From Pseudomonas taiwanensis DSM 21245 (lineage in GTDB: Bacteria > Pseudomonadota > Gammaproteobacteria > Pseudomonadales > Pseudomonadaceae): 64,000 nucleotides of DNA. The stretch spans positions 1 through 64,000 of the forward strand of contig NZ_AUEC01000021.1 in NCBI RefSeq assembly GCF_000425785.1, in the 5' to 3' direction. Below, piece after piece: positions 1-8,574 of the stretch. The notes below the pieces were generated by a model. That model saw only the letters and a list, made by a program, of their open reading frames with translations. It was not told the origin of the DNA and searched no databases. The number at the start of each line of letters is the position of its first letter. The stretch's first letter is position 1. A program made the translations under genes and the position numbers.

Positions 1-2
1 TC

Positions 3-269
3 GAACTCGATATCAAGGTGGCGGTGTTCGACCCAGTGCTTTTCGTCTTCCTCAACAAGCCGCGCAACCGCGTGAAGATCCTGTATTGGGAACGCAACGG
101 CTTCTGCCTCTGGCTCAAACGCCTAGAGTCCGAACGTTTCAAAACTTCACCCGATCCGACTGACGTCGCCATTGTCCTGACCGTTCAGGAACTGAACTGG
201 CTACTCGATGGCTTCGACCTCTGGCGCAACCGTCCGCATCAGGTTTTGACGCCTCGATTCGTGGCCTGA
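3..269 (+). CDS. tnpB: IS66 accessory protein TnpB, 3' part
   Basis: This frame is open from the window edge, so the gene start is missing. The visible 88 residues match the C-terminal two thirds of IS66 TnpB: a hydrophobic strand followed by NKPRNRVKILYWERNGFCL, then the KRLESERF motif and a short helical tail ending at the stop. TnpB is a small helper protein needed for IS66 transposition; its biochemical role is not settled. Family members are about 115 residues, so roughly 25-30 residues lie upstream. The next frame of the element, tnpC, begins 18 bp downstream and is broken, so the protein is probably without function here. Confidence 0.8.
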   Translation, partial: ELDIKVAVFDPVLFVFLNKPRNRVKILYWERNGFCLWLKRLESERFKTSPDPTDVAIVLTVQELNWLLDGFDLWRNRPHQVLTPRFVA

Positions 270-287
270 TTCGGTATAATCCAGGGC

Positions 288-396
288 ATGAATTTCGTGC
301 CCGACAACCTCCCTGATGATCCTTAACTTCTCAAGCAGATGCTTGCAAAGGTGCAATCCAGGATGGGTGTGCTCGAAGAAAAAGTTGCACTGCTAT
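288..396 (+). pseudogene. tnpC: tnpC, truncated IS66 transposase start
   Basis: An ATG at 288 opens MNFVPDNLPDDP, then a TAA stop at 324-326, after which the same frame continues LLKQMLAKVQSRMGVLEEK. This is the coiled-coil N-terminus of an IS66 transposase, with the stop replacing what is probably a glutamate codon (TAA for GAA). Similarity ends where the palindrome at 397 starts. With a nonsense mutation and loss of more than 90% of the gene, this is a clear pseudogene. Confidence 0.75.
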
Positions 397-456
397 GGAT
401 TCTCCGAACAAGTCAGCACAGGTCGGGTGTCCTGTACTGACTTGTCCGGAGAATCC
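397..456. repeat. 60-bp near-perfect palindrome
   Basis: Left arm 397-422 and right arm 431-456 are reverse complements over 26 bp with two mismatches, around an 8-nt loop. The arms begin GGATTCTCCG and end CGGAGAATCC. The palindrome sits exactly where the tnpC remnant stops and where the opposite-strand fragment at 457-557 loses its 3' part. It could be a miniature element, the joined ends of an excised insertion sequence, or a terminator hairpin; there is no T-run typical of an intrinsic terminator. Confidence 0.8.
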
Positions 457-557
457 TTAGGCGTCATAACCCGGTCAGCAAGCTGCGTGGACTGTGCCCA
501 GACAGGCGCGATAGTAAATAATGCTGCAACAGCGACCGAAGGGAAAATAGAATGCAT
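457..557 (-). pseudogene. Truncated gene for a secreted protein
   Basis: On the minus strand an ATG at 557, preceded by an AGGGA ribosome-binding-like sequence, opens MHSIFPSVAVAALFTIAPVW, a convincing Sec signal peptide with an AQ|S-type cleavage site near residue 22. About 33 codons later the frame runs into the palindrome at 456, and it stops at 393. The sequence looks like the 5' end of a small periplasmic protein gene cut off by insertion or deletion. I do not recognise the family. It could also be a chance open frame, but the signal peptide makes decay of a real gene more likely. Confidence 0.4.
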
Positions 558-735
558 GGACAATCCCTGTGAGCCCGGATGGTTTCCTGACAAGGGGCGA
601 ATTTTGTCCCGCAGGCAATGAGAGAACAACAGCCAAAAGCGTGAGCAGTGTCTTACTGCAACAATCCTGCAGCTTTCCGTCTAGAATTGCGCTTAGTTAC
701 CTCTACCCGACACTTACTCGAGAAGCGTTCACCCT

Positions 736-1806
736 ATGACAATACTGGTAACCGGCGGCGCCGGCTTCATCGGTGCGAATTTCGTGTTGGATTGGTTAAG
801 CCAATCAGGCGAAACCATCGTCAACCTGGACAAATTGACCTACGCCGGCAACCTGCGCAGCCTGGCTAGCCTGCAAGGTAATCCGCAACATGTCTTCGTG
901 CACGGCGATATCGGCGATGGGCCGCTGGTGCAACGGCTGTTGGCAGAGCACCGCCCGCGCGCGGTGCTCAATTTTGCCGCCGAGTCGCACGTCGACCGCT
1001 CCATCCACGGGCCCCAGGCATTCGTTGAAACCAATGTGGTTGGTACCTTCCAGTTACTGGAAGCAGTGCGGGGCTACTGGCAAGGCCTGGACCAGGTGCA
1101 GCGGTCGGCGTTCCGCTTCCTGCATGTTTCCACCGATGAGGTTTATGGCTCGCTGAAAGCCGGTGAGCCTGCGTTCACGGAGACCCATCAATACCAGCCA
1201 AACAGCCCGTACTCGGCCAGCAAGGCGGCCAGTGACCACTTGGTGCGTTCCTATTACCACACCTATGGCCTGCCGGTGCTTACCACCAACTGTTCGAACA
1301 ACTACGGGCCGCTGCATTTCCCCGAGAAGCTGATCCCGCTGATGATCGTCAATGCCTTGGCTGGCAAGCCGCTACCGGTGTATGGCGATGGGCAACAGAT
1401 TCGTGACTGGCTCTACGTCAAAGACCACTGCAGCGCCATCCGCTGTGTGTTGGAAGCCGGGCAGGTGGGTGAGGTGTACAACGTCGGCGGCTGGAACGAG
1501 ATGCCCAACCTGGACATCGTCCATCGCGTCTGTGCGCTGCTCGATGAACTTCGCCCGCGGGCTGACGGGCAACCTTATGCTAGCCAGATCAGCTTCGTCA
1601 CCGACCGCCCCGGCCACGACCGCCGCTATGCAATCGACGCCCGTAAGATCGAGCGAGAGCTTGGCTGGAAGCCTGCCGAAACCTTCGAATCCGGTATTCG
1701 TAAAACGGTTGCCTGGTACTTGGCCAATCAGGACTGGGTGAAGGGCGTCATGGATGGCAGCTACCGTGATTGGGTTGCACAGCAATACGGGGCGAGCAAA
1801 GCGTGA
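736..1806 (+). CDS. rfbB: dTDP-glucose 4,6-dehydratase
   Basis: Second enzyme of dTDP-L-rhamnose synthesis: it converts dTDP-glucose to dTDP-4-keto-6-deoxyglucose using tightly bound NAD, in the cytosol. The 356-residue length is typical. The Rossmann motif GGAGFIG is at residues 7-13, the catalytic triplet T133-D134-E135 lies in STDEVYG, and the short-chain-dehydrogenase pair Y159/K163 is in YSASK. It is the first gene of rfbBDAC and overlaps rfbD by 4 bp (GTGA). No gene lies between it and the IS66 remnant, so the operon promoter should be in 560-735. The product serves lipopolysaccharide and also EarP further along the window. Confidence 0.96.
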   Translation: MTILVTGGAGFIGANFVLDWLSQSGETIVNLDKLTYAGNLRSLASLQGNPQHVFVHGDIGDGPLVQRLLAEHRPRAVLNFAAESHVDRSIHGPQAFVETNVVGTFQLLEAVRGYWQGLDQVQRSAFRFLHVSTDEVYGSLKAGEPAFTETHQYQPNSPYSASKAASDHLVRSYYHTYGLPVLTTNCSNNYGPLHFPEKLIPLMIVNALAGKPLPVYGDGQQIRDWLYVKDHCSAIRCVLEAGQVGEVYNVGGWNEMPNLDIVHRVCALLDELRPRADGQPYASQISFVTDRPGHDRRYAIDARKIERELGWKPAETFESGIRKTVAWYLANQDWVKGVMDGSYRDWVAQQYGASKA

Positions 1807-2705
1807 AGATCCTATTGCTAGGGAAGAACGGACAAGTTGGCTGGGAGTTGCAGCGGTCACTTGCGCCTCTGGGTAATCTGATCGCGCTGGACCGTCAAGG
1901 CAGTGGTTGCCTGTGCGGGAATTTGGCCGACCTTGACGGCCTGGCGGCAACGGTACGCTCGTTGGCTCCGGATGTTATCGTCAACGCGGCTGCGTACACC
2001 GCAGTTGACAAGGCCGAAAGCGAGCAGGCGCTGGCCGCCCGGATCAACGCCGAAGCGCCAGGTGTGCTCGCGCACGAGGCGGCAAAACTGGGCGCATGGC
2101 TCATTCACTACTCGACAGACTACGTCTTTGATGGCAGCGGCCAGGCTCAATGGCAGGAAGACGCCCCCACCGGACCATTGTCCGTGTACGGTCGTACCAA
2201 GCTTGACGGTGAGCGGGCCATTCAAGGCAGCGGCGCCAGCGCCGTGGTCTTGCGCACCAGTTGGGTATATGCTGCGCGCGGTCATAACTTCGCCAAGACA
2301 ATGCTGCGTCTGGCGGCTGAGCGAGATTCGCTGAACGTGGTCGCGGACCAGTTCGGCGCTCCGACTGGTGCTGAGCTGATCGCCGATGTCACCGCCCATA
2401 TACTGCGACAGATTTTTCGCGAGCAGAATGCAAACCATTTGGCCGGCACATACCATCTTGCCGCCGCTGGTGAAACCAACTGGCATGCCTATGCTCAGTT
2501 CGTATTGGCACATGCCAGCCGCAACGGCGCTGTCTTGAAGGTTTGCGCCGAGCAAATTGGTGCAATCAGTACCGAGGCGTATCCGGTTCCAGCCCCGCGC
2601 CCGCGAAATTCTCGGCTGGCATTGGCTAAACTCGAAGAGACCTTCAATCTCAAAATGCCTCCTTGGCAACAAGGTGTGCAACGGATGCTGGACGAGATCC
2701 AGTAA
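1803..2705 (+). CDS. rfbD: dTDP-4-dehydrorhamnose reductase
   Basis: Last step of dTDP-L-rhamnose synthesis: NAD(P)H-dependent reduction of dTDP-4-keto-L-rhamnose. I chose the GTG at 1803, which overlaps the rfbB stop and puts the nucleotide-binding motif GKNGQVG at residues 7-13, as usual in the family; an upstream ATG at 1770 would add an unusual extension inside rfbB. The catalytic residues S104-T105-D106 and Y129/K133 (YGRTK) are present. At 300 residues it has the normal family length. Translation is probably coupled to rfbB through the overlap. Confidence 0.95.
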   Translation: MKILLLGKNGQVGWELQRSLAPLGNLIALDRQGSGCLCGNLADLDGLAATVRSLAPDVIVNAAAYTAVDKAESEQALAARINAEAPGVLAHEAAKLGAWLIHYSTDYVFDGSGQAQWQEDAPTGPLSVYGRTKLDGERAIQGSGASAVVLRTSWVYAARGHNFAKTMLRLAAERDSLNVVADQFGAPTGAELIADVTAHILRQIFREQNANHLAGTYHLAAAGETNWHAYAQFVLAHASRNGAVLKVCAEQIGAISTEAYPVPAPRPRNSRLALAKLEETFNLKMPPWQQGVQRMLDEIQ

Positions 2706-2716
2706 CAGGAATTCCT

Positions 2717-3598
2717 ATGGCACGCAAAGGACTCATTCTGGCGGGTGGCTCGGGCACTCGCCTGCACCCCGCGACACTGTCGGTATCCAAGCAGTTGTTG
2801 CCTGTGTACGACAAGCCGATGATCTATTACCCGCTGAGCACGCTGTTGCTGGCGGGCATTCGTGACATCCTGATCATTTCAACACCGCAGGACACTCCGC
2901 GCTTTGAGCAGTTGCTCGGCGATGGTAGTCAGTGGGGTATCAACCTCACTTACGCCGTGCAGCCTAGTCCAGATGGTTTGGCACAGGCCTTCACCATTGG
3001 GGCTGACTTCATCGGCAACGCTTCGTCGGCTCTCGTACTAGGCGACAACATTTTCTACGGCCATGACTTCCAGTCGCTGTTACTCAGTGCCGATAAGCAA
3101 GAGAGCGGCGCATCGGTCTTTGCGTATCACGTTCAGGATCCCGAACGTTACGGTGTCGCGGAGTTCGACGAAACAGGGCGCGTATTGTCGATTGAAGAGA
3201 AGCCGAAAGTCCCGAAATCCAACTACGCCGTAACCGGGCTCTATTTCTACGATAACCAGGTGGTAGACCTGGCCAAGCAACTGAAACCGTCTGCACGGGG
3301 TGAGCTTGAGATCACGGACCTGAACAACCTGTACCTGCAACAGCAGCAACTGCAAGTCGAGATCATGGGCCGTGGTTATGCCTGGCTGGATACCGGTACC
3401 CACGACAGCCTGCTAGACGCGAGCCAATTCATCGCCACCATGGAGCGCCGCCAAGGCCTCAAGGTGGCCTGCCCGGAAGAAATTTGCTACCGCGCTGGAT
3501 GGATCGACGCCGAACAGCTGACGCGCCTGGCACAGCCGCTGCTGAAGAACGGCTACGGGAAGTACTTGCAAAACCTGCTTGAAGTGAAGGTATTTTGA
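2717..3598 (+). CDS. rfbA: Glucose-1-phosphate thymidylyltransferase
   Basis: First committed step: glucose-1-phosphate plus dTTP gives dTDP-glucose and pyrophosphate. The nucleotidyltransferase signature GGSGTRL is at residues 10-16, followed by [18 protein letters not shown], diagnostic for RmlA/RfbA. The start at 2717 follows an ACAGGAATTCCT leader with AGGA as ribosome-binding site, 11 bp after rfbD. Length is 293 residues, normal. In this family dTDP-rhamnose allosterically inhibits the enzyme, so the whole pathway is feedback-controlled. The stop overlaps the rfbC start by one base. Confidence 0.96.
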   Translation: MARKGLILAGGSGTRLHPATLSVSKQLLPVYDKPMIYYPLSTLLLAGIRDILIISTPQDTPRFEQLLGDGSQWGINLTYAVQPSPDGLAQAFTIGADFIGNASSALVLGDNIFYGHDFQSLLLSADKQESGASVFAYHVQDPERYGVAEFDETGRVLSIEEKPKVPKSNYAVTGLYFYDNQVVDLAKQLKPSARGELEITDLNNLYLQQQQLQVEIMGRGYAWLDTGTHDSLLDASQFIATMERRQGLKVACPEEICYRAGWIDAEQLTRLAQPLLKNGYGKYLQNLLEVKVF

Positions 3599-4146
3599 TG
3601 CACGCTATTCCAATGGCCATCCCTGAAGTCATCCTGTTCACTCCCAAGGTATTCGGCGATGAGCGTGGCTTTTTCTACGAGAGTTTCAATGCTCGAGTGT
3701 TCAACGAAGTCACTGGCCTGCAGCCGGACTTCGTTCAAGACAACCATTCCCGCTCTGTGAAGGGCGTGCTGCGCGGCTTGCATTATCAGTTGCCGCCTCA
3801 CGCCCAGGGTAAGCTGGTTCGTGTGGTTCAGGGCGAGGTGTTCGATGTGGCGGTGGATATCCGTCGCGGTTCGCCCACCTTCGGCAAGTGGGTAGGTGCC
3901 GTGCTGTCATCGCAGAATCATCACCAGCTGTGGATTCCCCCTGGGTTTGCCCATGGTTTCGTGACCTTGAGCGAGACCGCTGAGTTTGTTTACAAGACCA
4001 CGGACTTCTATTCGGCCAAGAGCGAACGTTGCATTGCCTGGGATGACCCTCAGATCGCTATCGAATGGCCGATTGACTTTGCACCTACGTTGTCTGCCAA
4101 GGACCAAGTAGGTAAGGCACTGGAAGACGCTGACGTGTTTGAGTGA
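3598..4146 (+). CDS. rfbC: dTDP-4-dehydrorhamnose 3,5-epimerase
   Basis: Cupin-fold epimerase that inverts C3 and C5 of dTDP-4-keto-6-deoxyglucose, third step of dTDP-L-rhamnose synthesis. Key residues are visible: catalytic H62 in RGLHYQ, H119 in GFAHGF and Y132 in EFVYK. The ATG at 3598 shares its A with the rfbA stop codon (TGATG) and has GAAGG upstream inside rfbA. The 182-residue length is normal. It ends the four-gene operon; 231 bp without a gene follow before the ComEA-like gene. Confidence 0.95.
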   Translation: MHAIPMAIPEVILFTPKVFGDERGFFYESFNARVFNEVTGLQPDFVQDNHSRSVKGVLRGLHYQLPPHAQGKLVRVVQGEVFDVAVDIRRGSPTFGKWVGAVLSSQNHHQLWIPPGFAHGFVTLSETAEFVYKTTDFYSAKSERCIAWDDPQIAIEWPIDFAPTLSAKDQVGKALEDADVFE

Positions 4147-4377
4147 ATCAGCACTTCGGGAGTCGCCGTGTTTGCCTGCCAGGTGTGCTCAATCTTACTG
4201 CCAGGAAGGCGTTGTACCCGCTTGATGTAGGAAGTTGTACCGCAACAAGTTGTGACGTCTAATCCAGTCACAAATCCCACTGCAATCAAGCTGGTGGTAT
4301 TGCGCGTGAGTCGCTAGGTTGAAGGGGCAGCGATGGAAACAGCTGCACACCCAATCAACTCAAAGGAGTGACTACTC

Positions 4378-4710
4378 ATGCGCAATACCGTCCTCAATTA
4401 CCTGCTGCTGCCGTTGTTCGCCGGCCTGTCCTTTTCGTTGAGCGCTGCACCGGCTGAAGTCGGTGCCATGAAAGAGCCTGTGCCGCTGGTAAGCCAGATG
4501 GAGGCGCCAGCCGGGCGGCTGGACTTGAACAAGGCCGATGCGGCCACCTTGCAGAAAGCACTCAATGGTATCGGCAAGGCCAAGGCTGACGCCATTGTGG
4601 CCTATCGGGAGGCTAATGGGCCTTTCACGTCGGTGGATGAGTTGCTGGAAATCAAAGGGATTGGCAATGCGTTGCTCGAGAGGAACCGGGGCAAGTTAAT
4701 GGTCGAGTAA
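4378..4710 (+). CDS. ComEA-family helix-hairpin-helix DNA-binding protein
   Basis: A 110-residue exported protein: a signal peptide (about residues 1-24, ending SAAPA) is followed by a spacer and a pair of helix-hairpin-helix motifs at about 48-107 (LDLNKADAATLQ, then GIGKAKADAIVAYR and IKGIGNALLERN). In naturally competent bacteria ComEA binds incoming double-stranded DNA in the periplasm and ratchets it in. Pseudomonads usually carry such a short form at the O-antigen locus edge, and whether it acts in DNA uptake there is not established. The start follows an AAAGGAG ribosome-binding site at 4362-4368. Confidence 0.88.
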   Translation: MRNTVLNYLLLPLFAGLSFSLSAAPAEVGAMKEPVPLVSQMEAPAGRLDLNKADAATLQKALNGIGKAKADAIVAYREANGPFTSVDELLEIKGIGNALLERNRGKLMVE

Positions 4711-4855
4711 GCCTGGAGGTAGCGCCGAACGATTGTTGGCGCTGTTCTCTCAGGGCGTGCTCTGCCGGTAATAGGGCCGTTTTGCAGCCCTGTTACCGGC
4801 AAGCCGGCGATAGGGCCTCCAGATAAGCGCCGCTTGCCGCCCGGTCGCGCGTCTT

Positions 4856-5023
4856 TCACCTATCCTGCGCATCCTTGGCATCTGCTTCAGCGTTGCGCTC
4901 ATGCACTTTCCTAAGCTGCTCCTCCGTCAAAGGCAGCTTCTTCGCCGTATCTCGCAGCAACATCAGCCCACCGACAATCGAGCCGAGGGCTATGATGAGT
5001 ATCAGCCAGGCATACCAGGGCAT
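4856..5023 (-). CDS. DUF2897 small membrane protein
   Basis: A 55-residue protein with one N-terminal membrane helix (WYAWLILIIALGSIVGGLML, residues 3-22) and a charged cytoplasmic tail rich in Glu/Lys/Asp. It matches the DUF2897 family of small gammaproteobacterial proteins of unknown function. I chose the ATG at 5023, with a GGAGAAC sequence a few bases upstream, over an ATG eight codons earlier because the helix then begins at the terminus as in relatives. It is transcribed against its neighbours and alone. Confidence 0.75.
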   Translation of the reverse strand: MPWYAWLILIIALGSIVGGLMLLRDTAKKLPLTEEQLRKVHERNAEADAKDAQDR

Positions 5024-5206
5024 CTGTTGTTCTCCTGTTATCATCAATGCAATCGCTTGTACAAATTTTGAGCGATTGCTGTCTCCGTTGGTTCAATTAT
5101 AGGAGCCGGCCCCCGTTGGGCCAATTCTGCTGCCCCATGGCCACCCAAGCCTGTGCCACATCGTTTACAATGCGCGCCGTTTTCGAATTGCCAAGAGACC
5201 CAGACC

Positions 5207-5908
5207 ATGTCCGCCTGCCAGACGCCCCTGATCGTTGCCCTGGATTTCCCGACCCGCGAGGCCGCCCTGAAGCTGGCTGACCAGCTTGACCCCGCCCTGT
5301 GCCGGGTAAAGGTTGGCAAGGAACTGTTCACCAGCAGTGCCTCGGGCATCGTCGAGACCCTCTGCGCCAAGGGTTTCGAAGTGTTCCTCGACCTCAAGTT
5401 CCATGACATCCCCAACACCACGGCCATGGCAGTGAAGGCGGCAGCCGAGATGGGTGTGTGGATGGTCAACGTTCATTGCTCTGGTGGCCTGCGCATGATG
5501 TCGGCTTGCCGTGAAGAACTGGCCAAGCGCAGCGGGCCGCAGCCTCTGCTGATTGGCGTGACCGTGCTCACCAGCATGGAGCGTGAAGACTTGGCAGGCA
5601 TCGGTCTGGATGTCGACCCGCAAGTGCAGGTGCTGCGCCTGGCCGCTCTGGCAGAGAAGGCCGGTATGGACGGTTTGGTGTGCTCGGCACTTGAGGCTCC
5701 GGCGCTGAAGGCGGCACATCCTTCGTTGCAACTGGTCACTCCGGGCATTCGCCCGGCGGGCAGTGCCCAGGACGACCAGCGTCGCATTCTGACCCCGCGC
5801 CAGGCACTGGATGCGGGCTCGGACTACCTCGTGATTGGACGCCCGATCAGCCAGGCAGCAGACCCGGCCAAAGCCTTGGCTGCGGTCGTGGCAGAGATTC
5901 GCGGCTGA
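5207..5908 (+). CDS. pyrF: Orotidine-5'-phosphate decarboxylase
   Basis: Final step of UMP synthesis: decarboxylation of OMP. The family signature is clear: D62-L-K64-F-H-D67-IPNT holds the catalytic Lys/Asp array, ALDFPT is the first beta-strand phosphate-side motif near residue 11, and the C-terminal IGRPIS contains the phosphate-binding arginine. At 233 residues it is the usual bacterial length. The start at 5207 begins [14 protein letters not shown]. It is transcribed with the same orientation as rfbBDAC but is separated by the DUF2897 gene on the other strand, so it is a separate unit. Confidence 0.96.
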   Translation: MSACQTPLIVALDFPTREAALKLADQLDPALCRVKVGKELFTSSASGIVETLCAKGFEVFLDLKFHDIPNTTAMAVKAAAEMGVWMVNVHCSGGLRMMSACREELAKRSGPQPLLIGVTVLTSMEREDLAGIGLDVDPQVQVLRLAALAEKAGMDGLVCSALEAPALKAAHPSLQLVTPGIRPAGSAQDDQRRILTPRQALDAGSDYLVIGRPISQAADPAKALAAVVAEIRG

Positions 5909-5939
5909 GCCAAACGCAATCACTGAAGTTCAGAAACCG

Positions 5940-5973
5940 AAATCGTATAGGACATACGATTTCGATGTCCTAT
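5940..5973 (+). promoter_or_regulatory. Two alternative hairpins before waaL
   Basis: Two perfect 9-bp inverted repeats overlap: AAATCGTAT (5940-5948) with ATACGATTT (5954-5962), and ATAGGACAT (5947-5955) with ATGTCCTAT (5965-5973). Because the second left arm lies inside the first hairpin, the two RNA stems exclude each other. The O-antigen ligase start is 17 bp further on, so either stem would lie in or beside its translation start region. The layout resembles an attenuator or a double operator. No regulator can be named from sequence. Confidence 0.6.
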
Positions 5974-5990
5974 TTGTCAGAGAACGCTAA

Positions 5991-7187
5991 ATGTCAGTTG
6001 ATGTTGCAGTTGAATCGCCAGTTCAGCGCCTGGGTAGCCTGATCAATAGCTACGTTTTGCCGGTAGGGTGGGTGGTCATCCTCACAGGGATGTTCTGGGC
6101 TTGGGACCGTGCTGCGTTCCATAAACTGTTTTATATCTTTCTGGCGGTTCCCACGCTGCTGATGCTGGTCAAGCAGCGGGATCTGTTCAGGCCTATGGTC
6201 ATGAACCCGTTGTTTCTGGCTTTCCTGGCGTTCAGTGCGTACACACTGTTGACCATTGCCTGGTCAGACACCGAAAACTCTACAGGCAGTCTGGTCAAGC
6301 GGCCCCTGTACATTGCCATGCTGCTGTTTGCTGCGGGTATCATCAGCCTGCGTTCCCCTACGCAACTGGACCAGTGCACACGGTTCGCGGCGATCTTTGC
6401 TGCGATGGCAGCGGGTTTGTCGCTGGCTTACTACCTGTACAGCACTCCAGTGCTAGCCGGTCGGCGGTTGAATGGATACGGTGCGCTCTACAATCCTCTG
6501 CTCACCGCTCACGTATTTGGGGCATTCGCGGCCTACTGGTTGGCGTCCTGGTTCCAAGCGCGCAGCCCGTTCAGCCCGCTGCCATTGCTCGCTCTCGCAG
6601 TGCTGGGGCTGGCAGTGCTGGCAACGGGTTCGCGTACACCATTGGTTGGCTTGGCTGCCGCTTTAGGCTGGCTTCTGATAGTAGGAGATCGTCGACGTGG
6701 TCTGCTGGCCATTGCGGCGGTCGCAATCGCAGCCATCTGCGTGGTACTGGCTTACCCTGAGGCTGTTATCCAGCGTGGTATGTCATACCGTCCGGCTATT
6801 TGGATGGAAGCCCTGCGTCAGATCGGTGAGCATCCCTGGCTTGGCCATGGTTTCGACGCTCCGATGACGGTGATCATTCCCGGCTTGACCAAAACCTTGG
6901 CCGACCCGCACAACATCGAATTGGGTGTGTTGTACGCGGGTGGCATCGCAGGGCTAGTGCTGTGGATGACGCTTTACGGATTGGCGATGCACTTCAGCTG
7001 GCTTTATCGCAAGCACCCCGGCGTCACAATTGCAGCCACTTGGCTGATCTTCGGCTTCGCCTCGGGCCTGACAGAAGGCAGCGCTTTCATGTCACGCCCT
7101 AAGGAGCATTGGTTCCTGATCTGGATTCCCATGGCGCTCGTCTATGGCCAATCGCTGATCCACTGGAAGCGCGGTCGGTCTGCTTAA
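5991..7187 (+). CDS. waaL: O-antigen ligase family membrane protein
   Basis: A 398-residue polytopic inner-membrane protein with about ten or more hydrophobic segments, matching the Wzy_C/O-antigen ligase superfamily. In this family WaaL transfers undecaprenyl-linked O-antigen to lipid A-core on the periplasmic side. Seen here: GSRTPLVG in the middle and the loop before the last helices with HPWLGHGF and DPHNIELG, where the conserved periplasmic Arg/His region lies. Neighbouring lipopolysaccharide genes favour a ligase rather than a polymerase (Wzy), though sequence alone does not fully separate them. The start at 5991 follows the double hairpin. It converges with and overlaps the next gene by 4 bp. 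Confidence 0.82.
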   Translation: MSVDVAVESPVQRLGSLINSYVLPVGWVVILTGMFWAWDRAAFHKLFYIFLAVPTLLMLVKQRDLFRPMVMNPLFLAFLAFSAYTLLTIAWSDTENSTGSLVKRPLYIAMLLFAAGIISLRSPTQLDQCTRFAAIFAAMAAGLSLAYYLYSTPVLAGRRLNGYGALYNPLLTAHVFGAFAAYWLASWFQARSPFSPLPLLALAVLGLAVLATGSRTPLVGLAAALGWLLIVGDRRRGLLAIAAVAIAAICVVLAYPEAVIQRGMSYRPAIWMEALRQIGEHPWLGHGFDAPMTVIIPGLTKTLADPHNIELGVLYAGGIAGLVLWMTLYGLAMHFSWLYRKHPGVTIAATWLIFGFASGLTEGSAFMSRPKEHWFLIWIPMALVYGQSLIHWKRGRSA

Positions 7188-8074
7188 GAACAGACCAGTC
7201 GCCACATGCCGCGCAAGGTCTTCCGGTTCCAGTACCTGACCGGGATTTCCGAAAGGATTTCCCAGCTCAGCGCCTTGTCTCGGTTGGCGTACTTCAACAC
7301 CATCGAGTTACGGAAGTTCATGCACACCTGCTCATACTGTGGGTGGTCCTGGAACACCGCGTAGGTTTGCAACACATTGTCGACCATGAAGCGGCCGTTC
7401 TTGAAGGTATTGCTCGGGTGGTCGCGGTATTGCGCCAGCACCTCGCCCAGCACATCGATGTAGTAGCCGGCACGGGTAATCGCCAACTCGATGTACACAT
7501 CCTCCAACCGAATGCTGTCATGGAAGCCACCGACTTTATCGAGTGCTTCACGGCGTATCATTAGAGTCGCAGCCATCGGCCCGGGCTTACGGTCCAGGAA
7601 CAGGTCATCGAAGTCCAGACGGCGGAAGGGCAGGTTACGGTTGCGCTGCTCGCGTGCGCCCATCACTCGACCATTCTGGTCGATTGTTTCGATATTCGCC
7701 GAGCAGATGCCGACTTCAGGTTTCCCTTGCAGGTATGCCACTTGGGTGGCGATACGGTGGGGCAGCATGATGTCGTCAGAGCCGAACGGGACAATCAGCG
7801 AGCCTTTGGCACGTGCGATGGCGTCATTCAGGGTGCGCGCCAAGCCTTGGTTGGCCTGGAGTCGCAGGTCGAAGCCATGTTGCGCTTGCAACCGCTTTAA
7901 GAGAGTTGGGCTTTCATCTTTCGAACCGTCATCGATAATCAACAGCTCAATGTTTTTATAGGTCTGGTTTAAAACGCTGTTGATACTTTCTTCAATGTAG
8001 CGCGCGTGGTTGTAAGACGCGATGATGACTGTCACCAGAGGTGTATCAGTAGCATCGAGACATGGGGCGTGCAT
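7184..8074 (-). CDS. Glycosyltransferase family 2
   Basis: A 296-residue GT-A fold sugar transferase. The nucleotide-sugar domain starts LVTVIIASYNHARYI (residues 13-27), has IDDGSKDES (47-55) and the metal-binding acidic motif S99-D100-D101 in FGSDD. No membrane helix is evident, so it probably works at the cytoplasmic face of the inner membrane on lipopolysaccharide core or O-antigen. The donor sugar cannot be told from sequence. It is transcribed toward waaL, with a 4-bp overlap of the two stop regions. Confidence 0.85.
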   Translation of the reverse strand: MHAPCLDATDTPLVTVIIASYNHARYIEESINSVLNQTYKNIELLIIDDGSKDESPTLLKRLQAQHGFDLRLQANQGLARTLNDAIARAKGSLIVPFGSDDIMLPHRIATQVAYLQGKPEVGICSANIETIDQNGRVMGAREQRNRNLPFRRLDFDDLFLDRKPGPMAATLMIRREALDKVGGFHDSIRLEDVYIELAITRAGYYIDVLGEVLAQYRDHPSNTFKNGRFMVDNVLQTYAVFQDHPQYEQVCMNFRNSMVLKYANRDKALSWEILSEIPVRYWNRKTLRGMWRLVCS

Positions 8075-8574
8075 AGTTAAGCCTCTAACCTTGACTCTTT
8101 ACTGCATTCATGGTGTGCAGTTTGTTGGCATTTTTTTACCGCTCGACTGGAAGGCCCAAGGATGGCGGTTTCGCAGCAAGGGTACGCGAAGCCCAAAGGC
8201 TTGTACACCTGGGCCGGCTCTGGGGAGCGGCTACCGCTAAGCGGGAGCTACCCAGTGCAAGGGCAGGGTCGAGGACCGTAGCTGTTGTAGTTAGGAACCT
8301 ACTGATTCCTCCAATCCCCTGTTGATTTTCAACCATTCTTTGGTGAATTCTCCTACTTTCATTTCAATTTCTTGGGCTATTGATTTTGTAACAATGATTA
8401 ACATATTGCAGGATGTAGTAGCTCAATAGGCTACTTGTCTTTAGCGGTCGCCATTGTGGGTATGGGCTGACTAAGGAGAATGCAAATCCAGACGAAGGTT
8501 TCCTTTGGCGTCCGCTGAAAGGAGTGGGCGCGGAGTGCAGCAACCTGCTGCATCTCCGTCGCCATTTGGGCATC
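8075..8574. other. AT-richer non-coding stretch in the LPS region
   Basis: About 500 bp with no supported gene up to the start chosen for the acetyltransferase. The part from 8330 to 8450 is distinctly AT-rich for this genome. An open frame in phase with the acetyltransferase reaches back to about 8446, so some of this could be coding if that gene starts earlier. A divergent promoter region for the glycosyltransferase and the acetyltransferase is expected here; no clear -35/-10 pair stands out. Confidence 0.5.

Larger units (their letters stand above)
1..396 (+). mobile_element. IS66-family insertion sequence remnant
   Basis: The left edge of the window lies inside an IS66-type element. The tail of the accessory gene tnpB is followed 18 bp later by the first codons of the large transposase gene tnpC, the usual gene order of IS66. 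The tnpC frame carries an early stop and its homology ends at about position 396, where a long palindrome begins, so this copy cannot make a transposase. It lies 340 bp before the rhamnose operon, consistent with insertion-sequence scars often found at the edge of O-antigen clusters. The outer end of the element is outside the window. Confidence 0.8.

Noticed and set aside
270..290. TATAAT at 275-280 as promoter of the rhamnose operon
   Set aside because: It lies in the tnpB-tnpC junction of the insertion-sequence remnant, over 450 bp upstream of rfbB, without a matching -35 at normal spacing.
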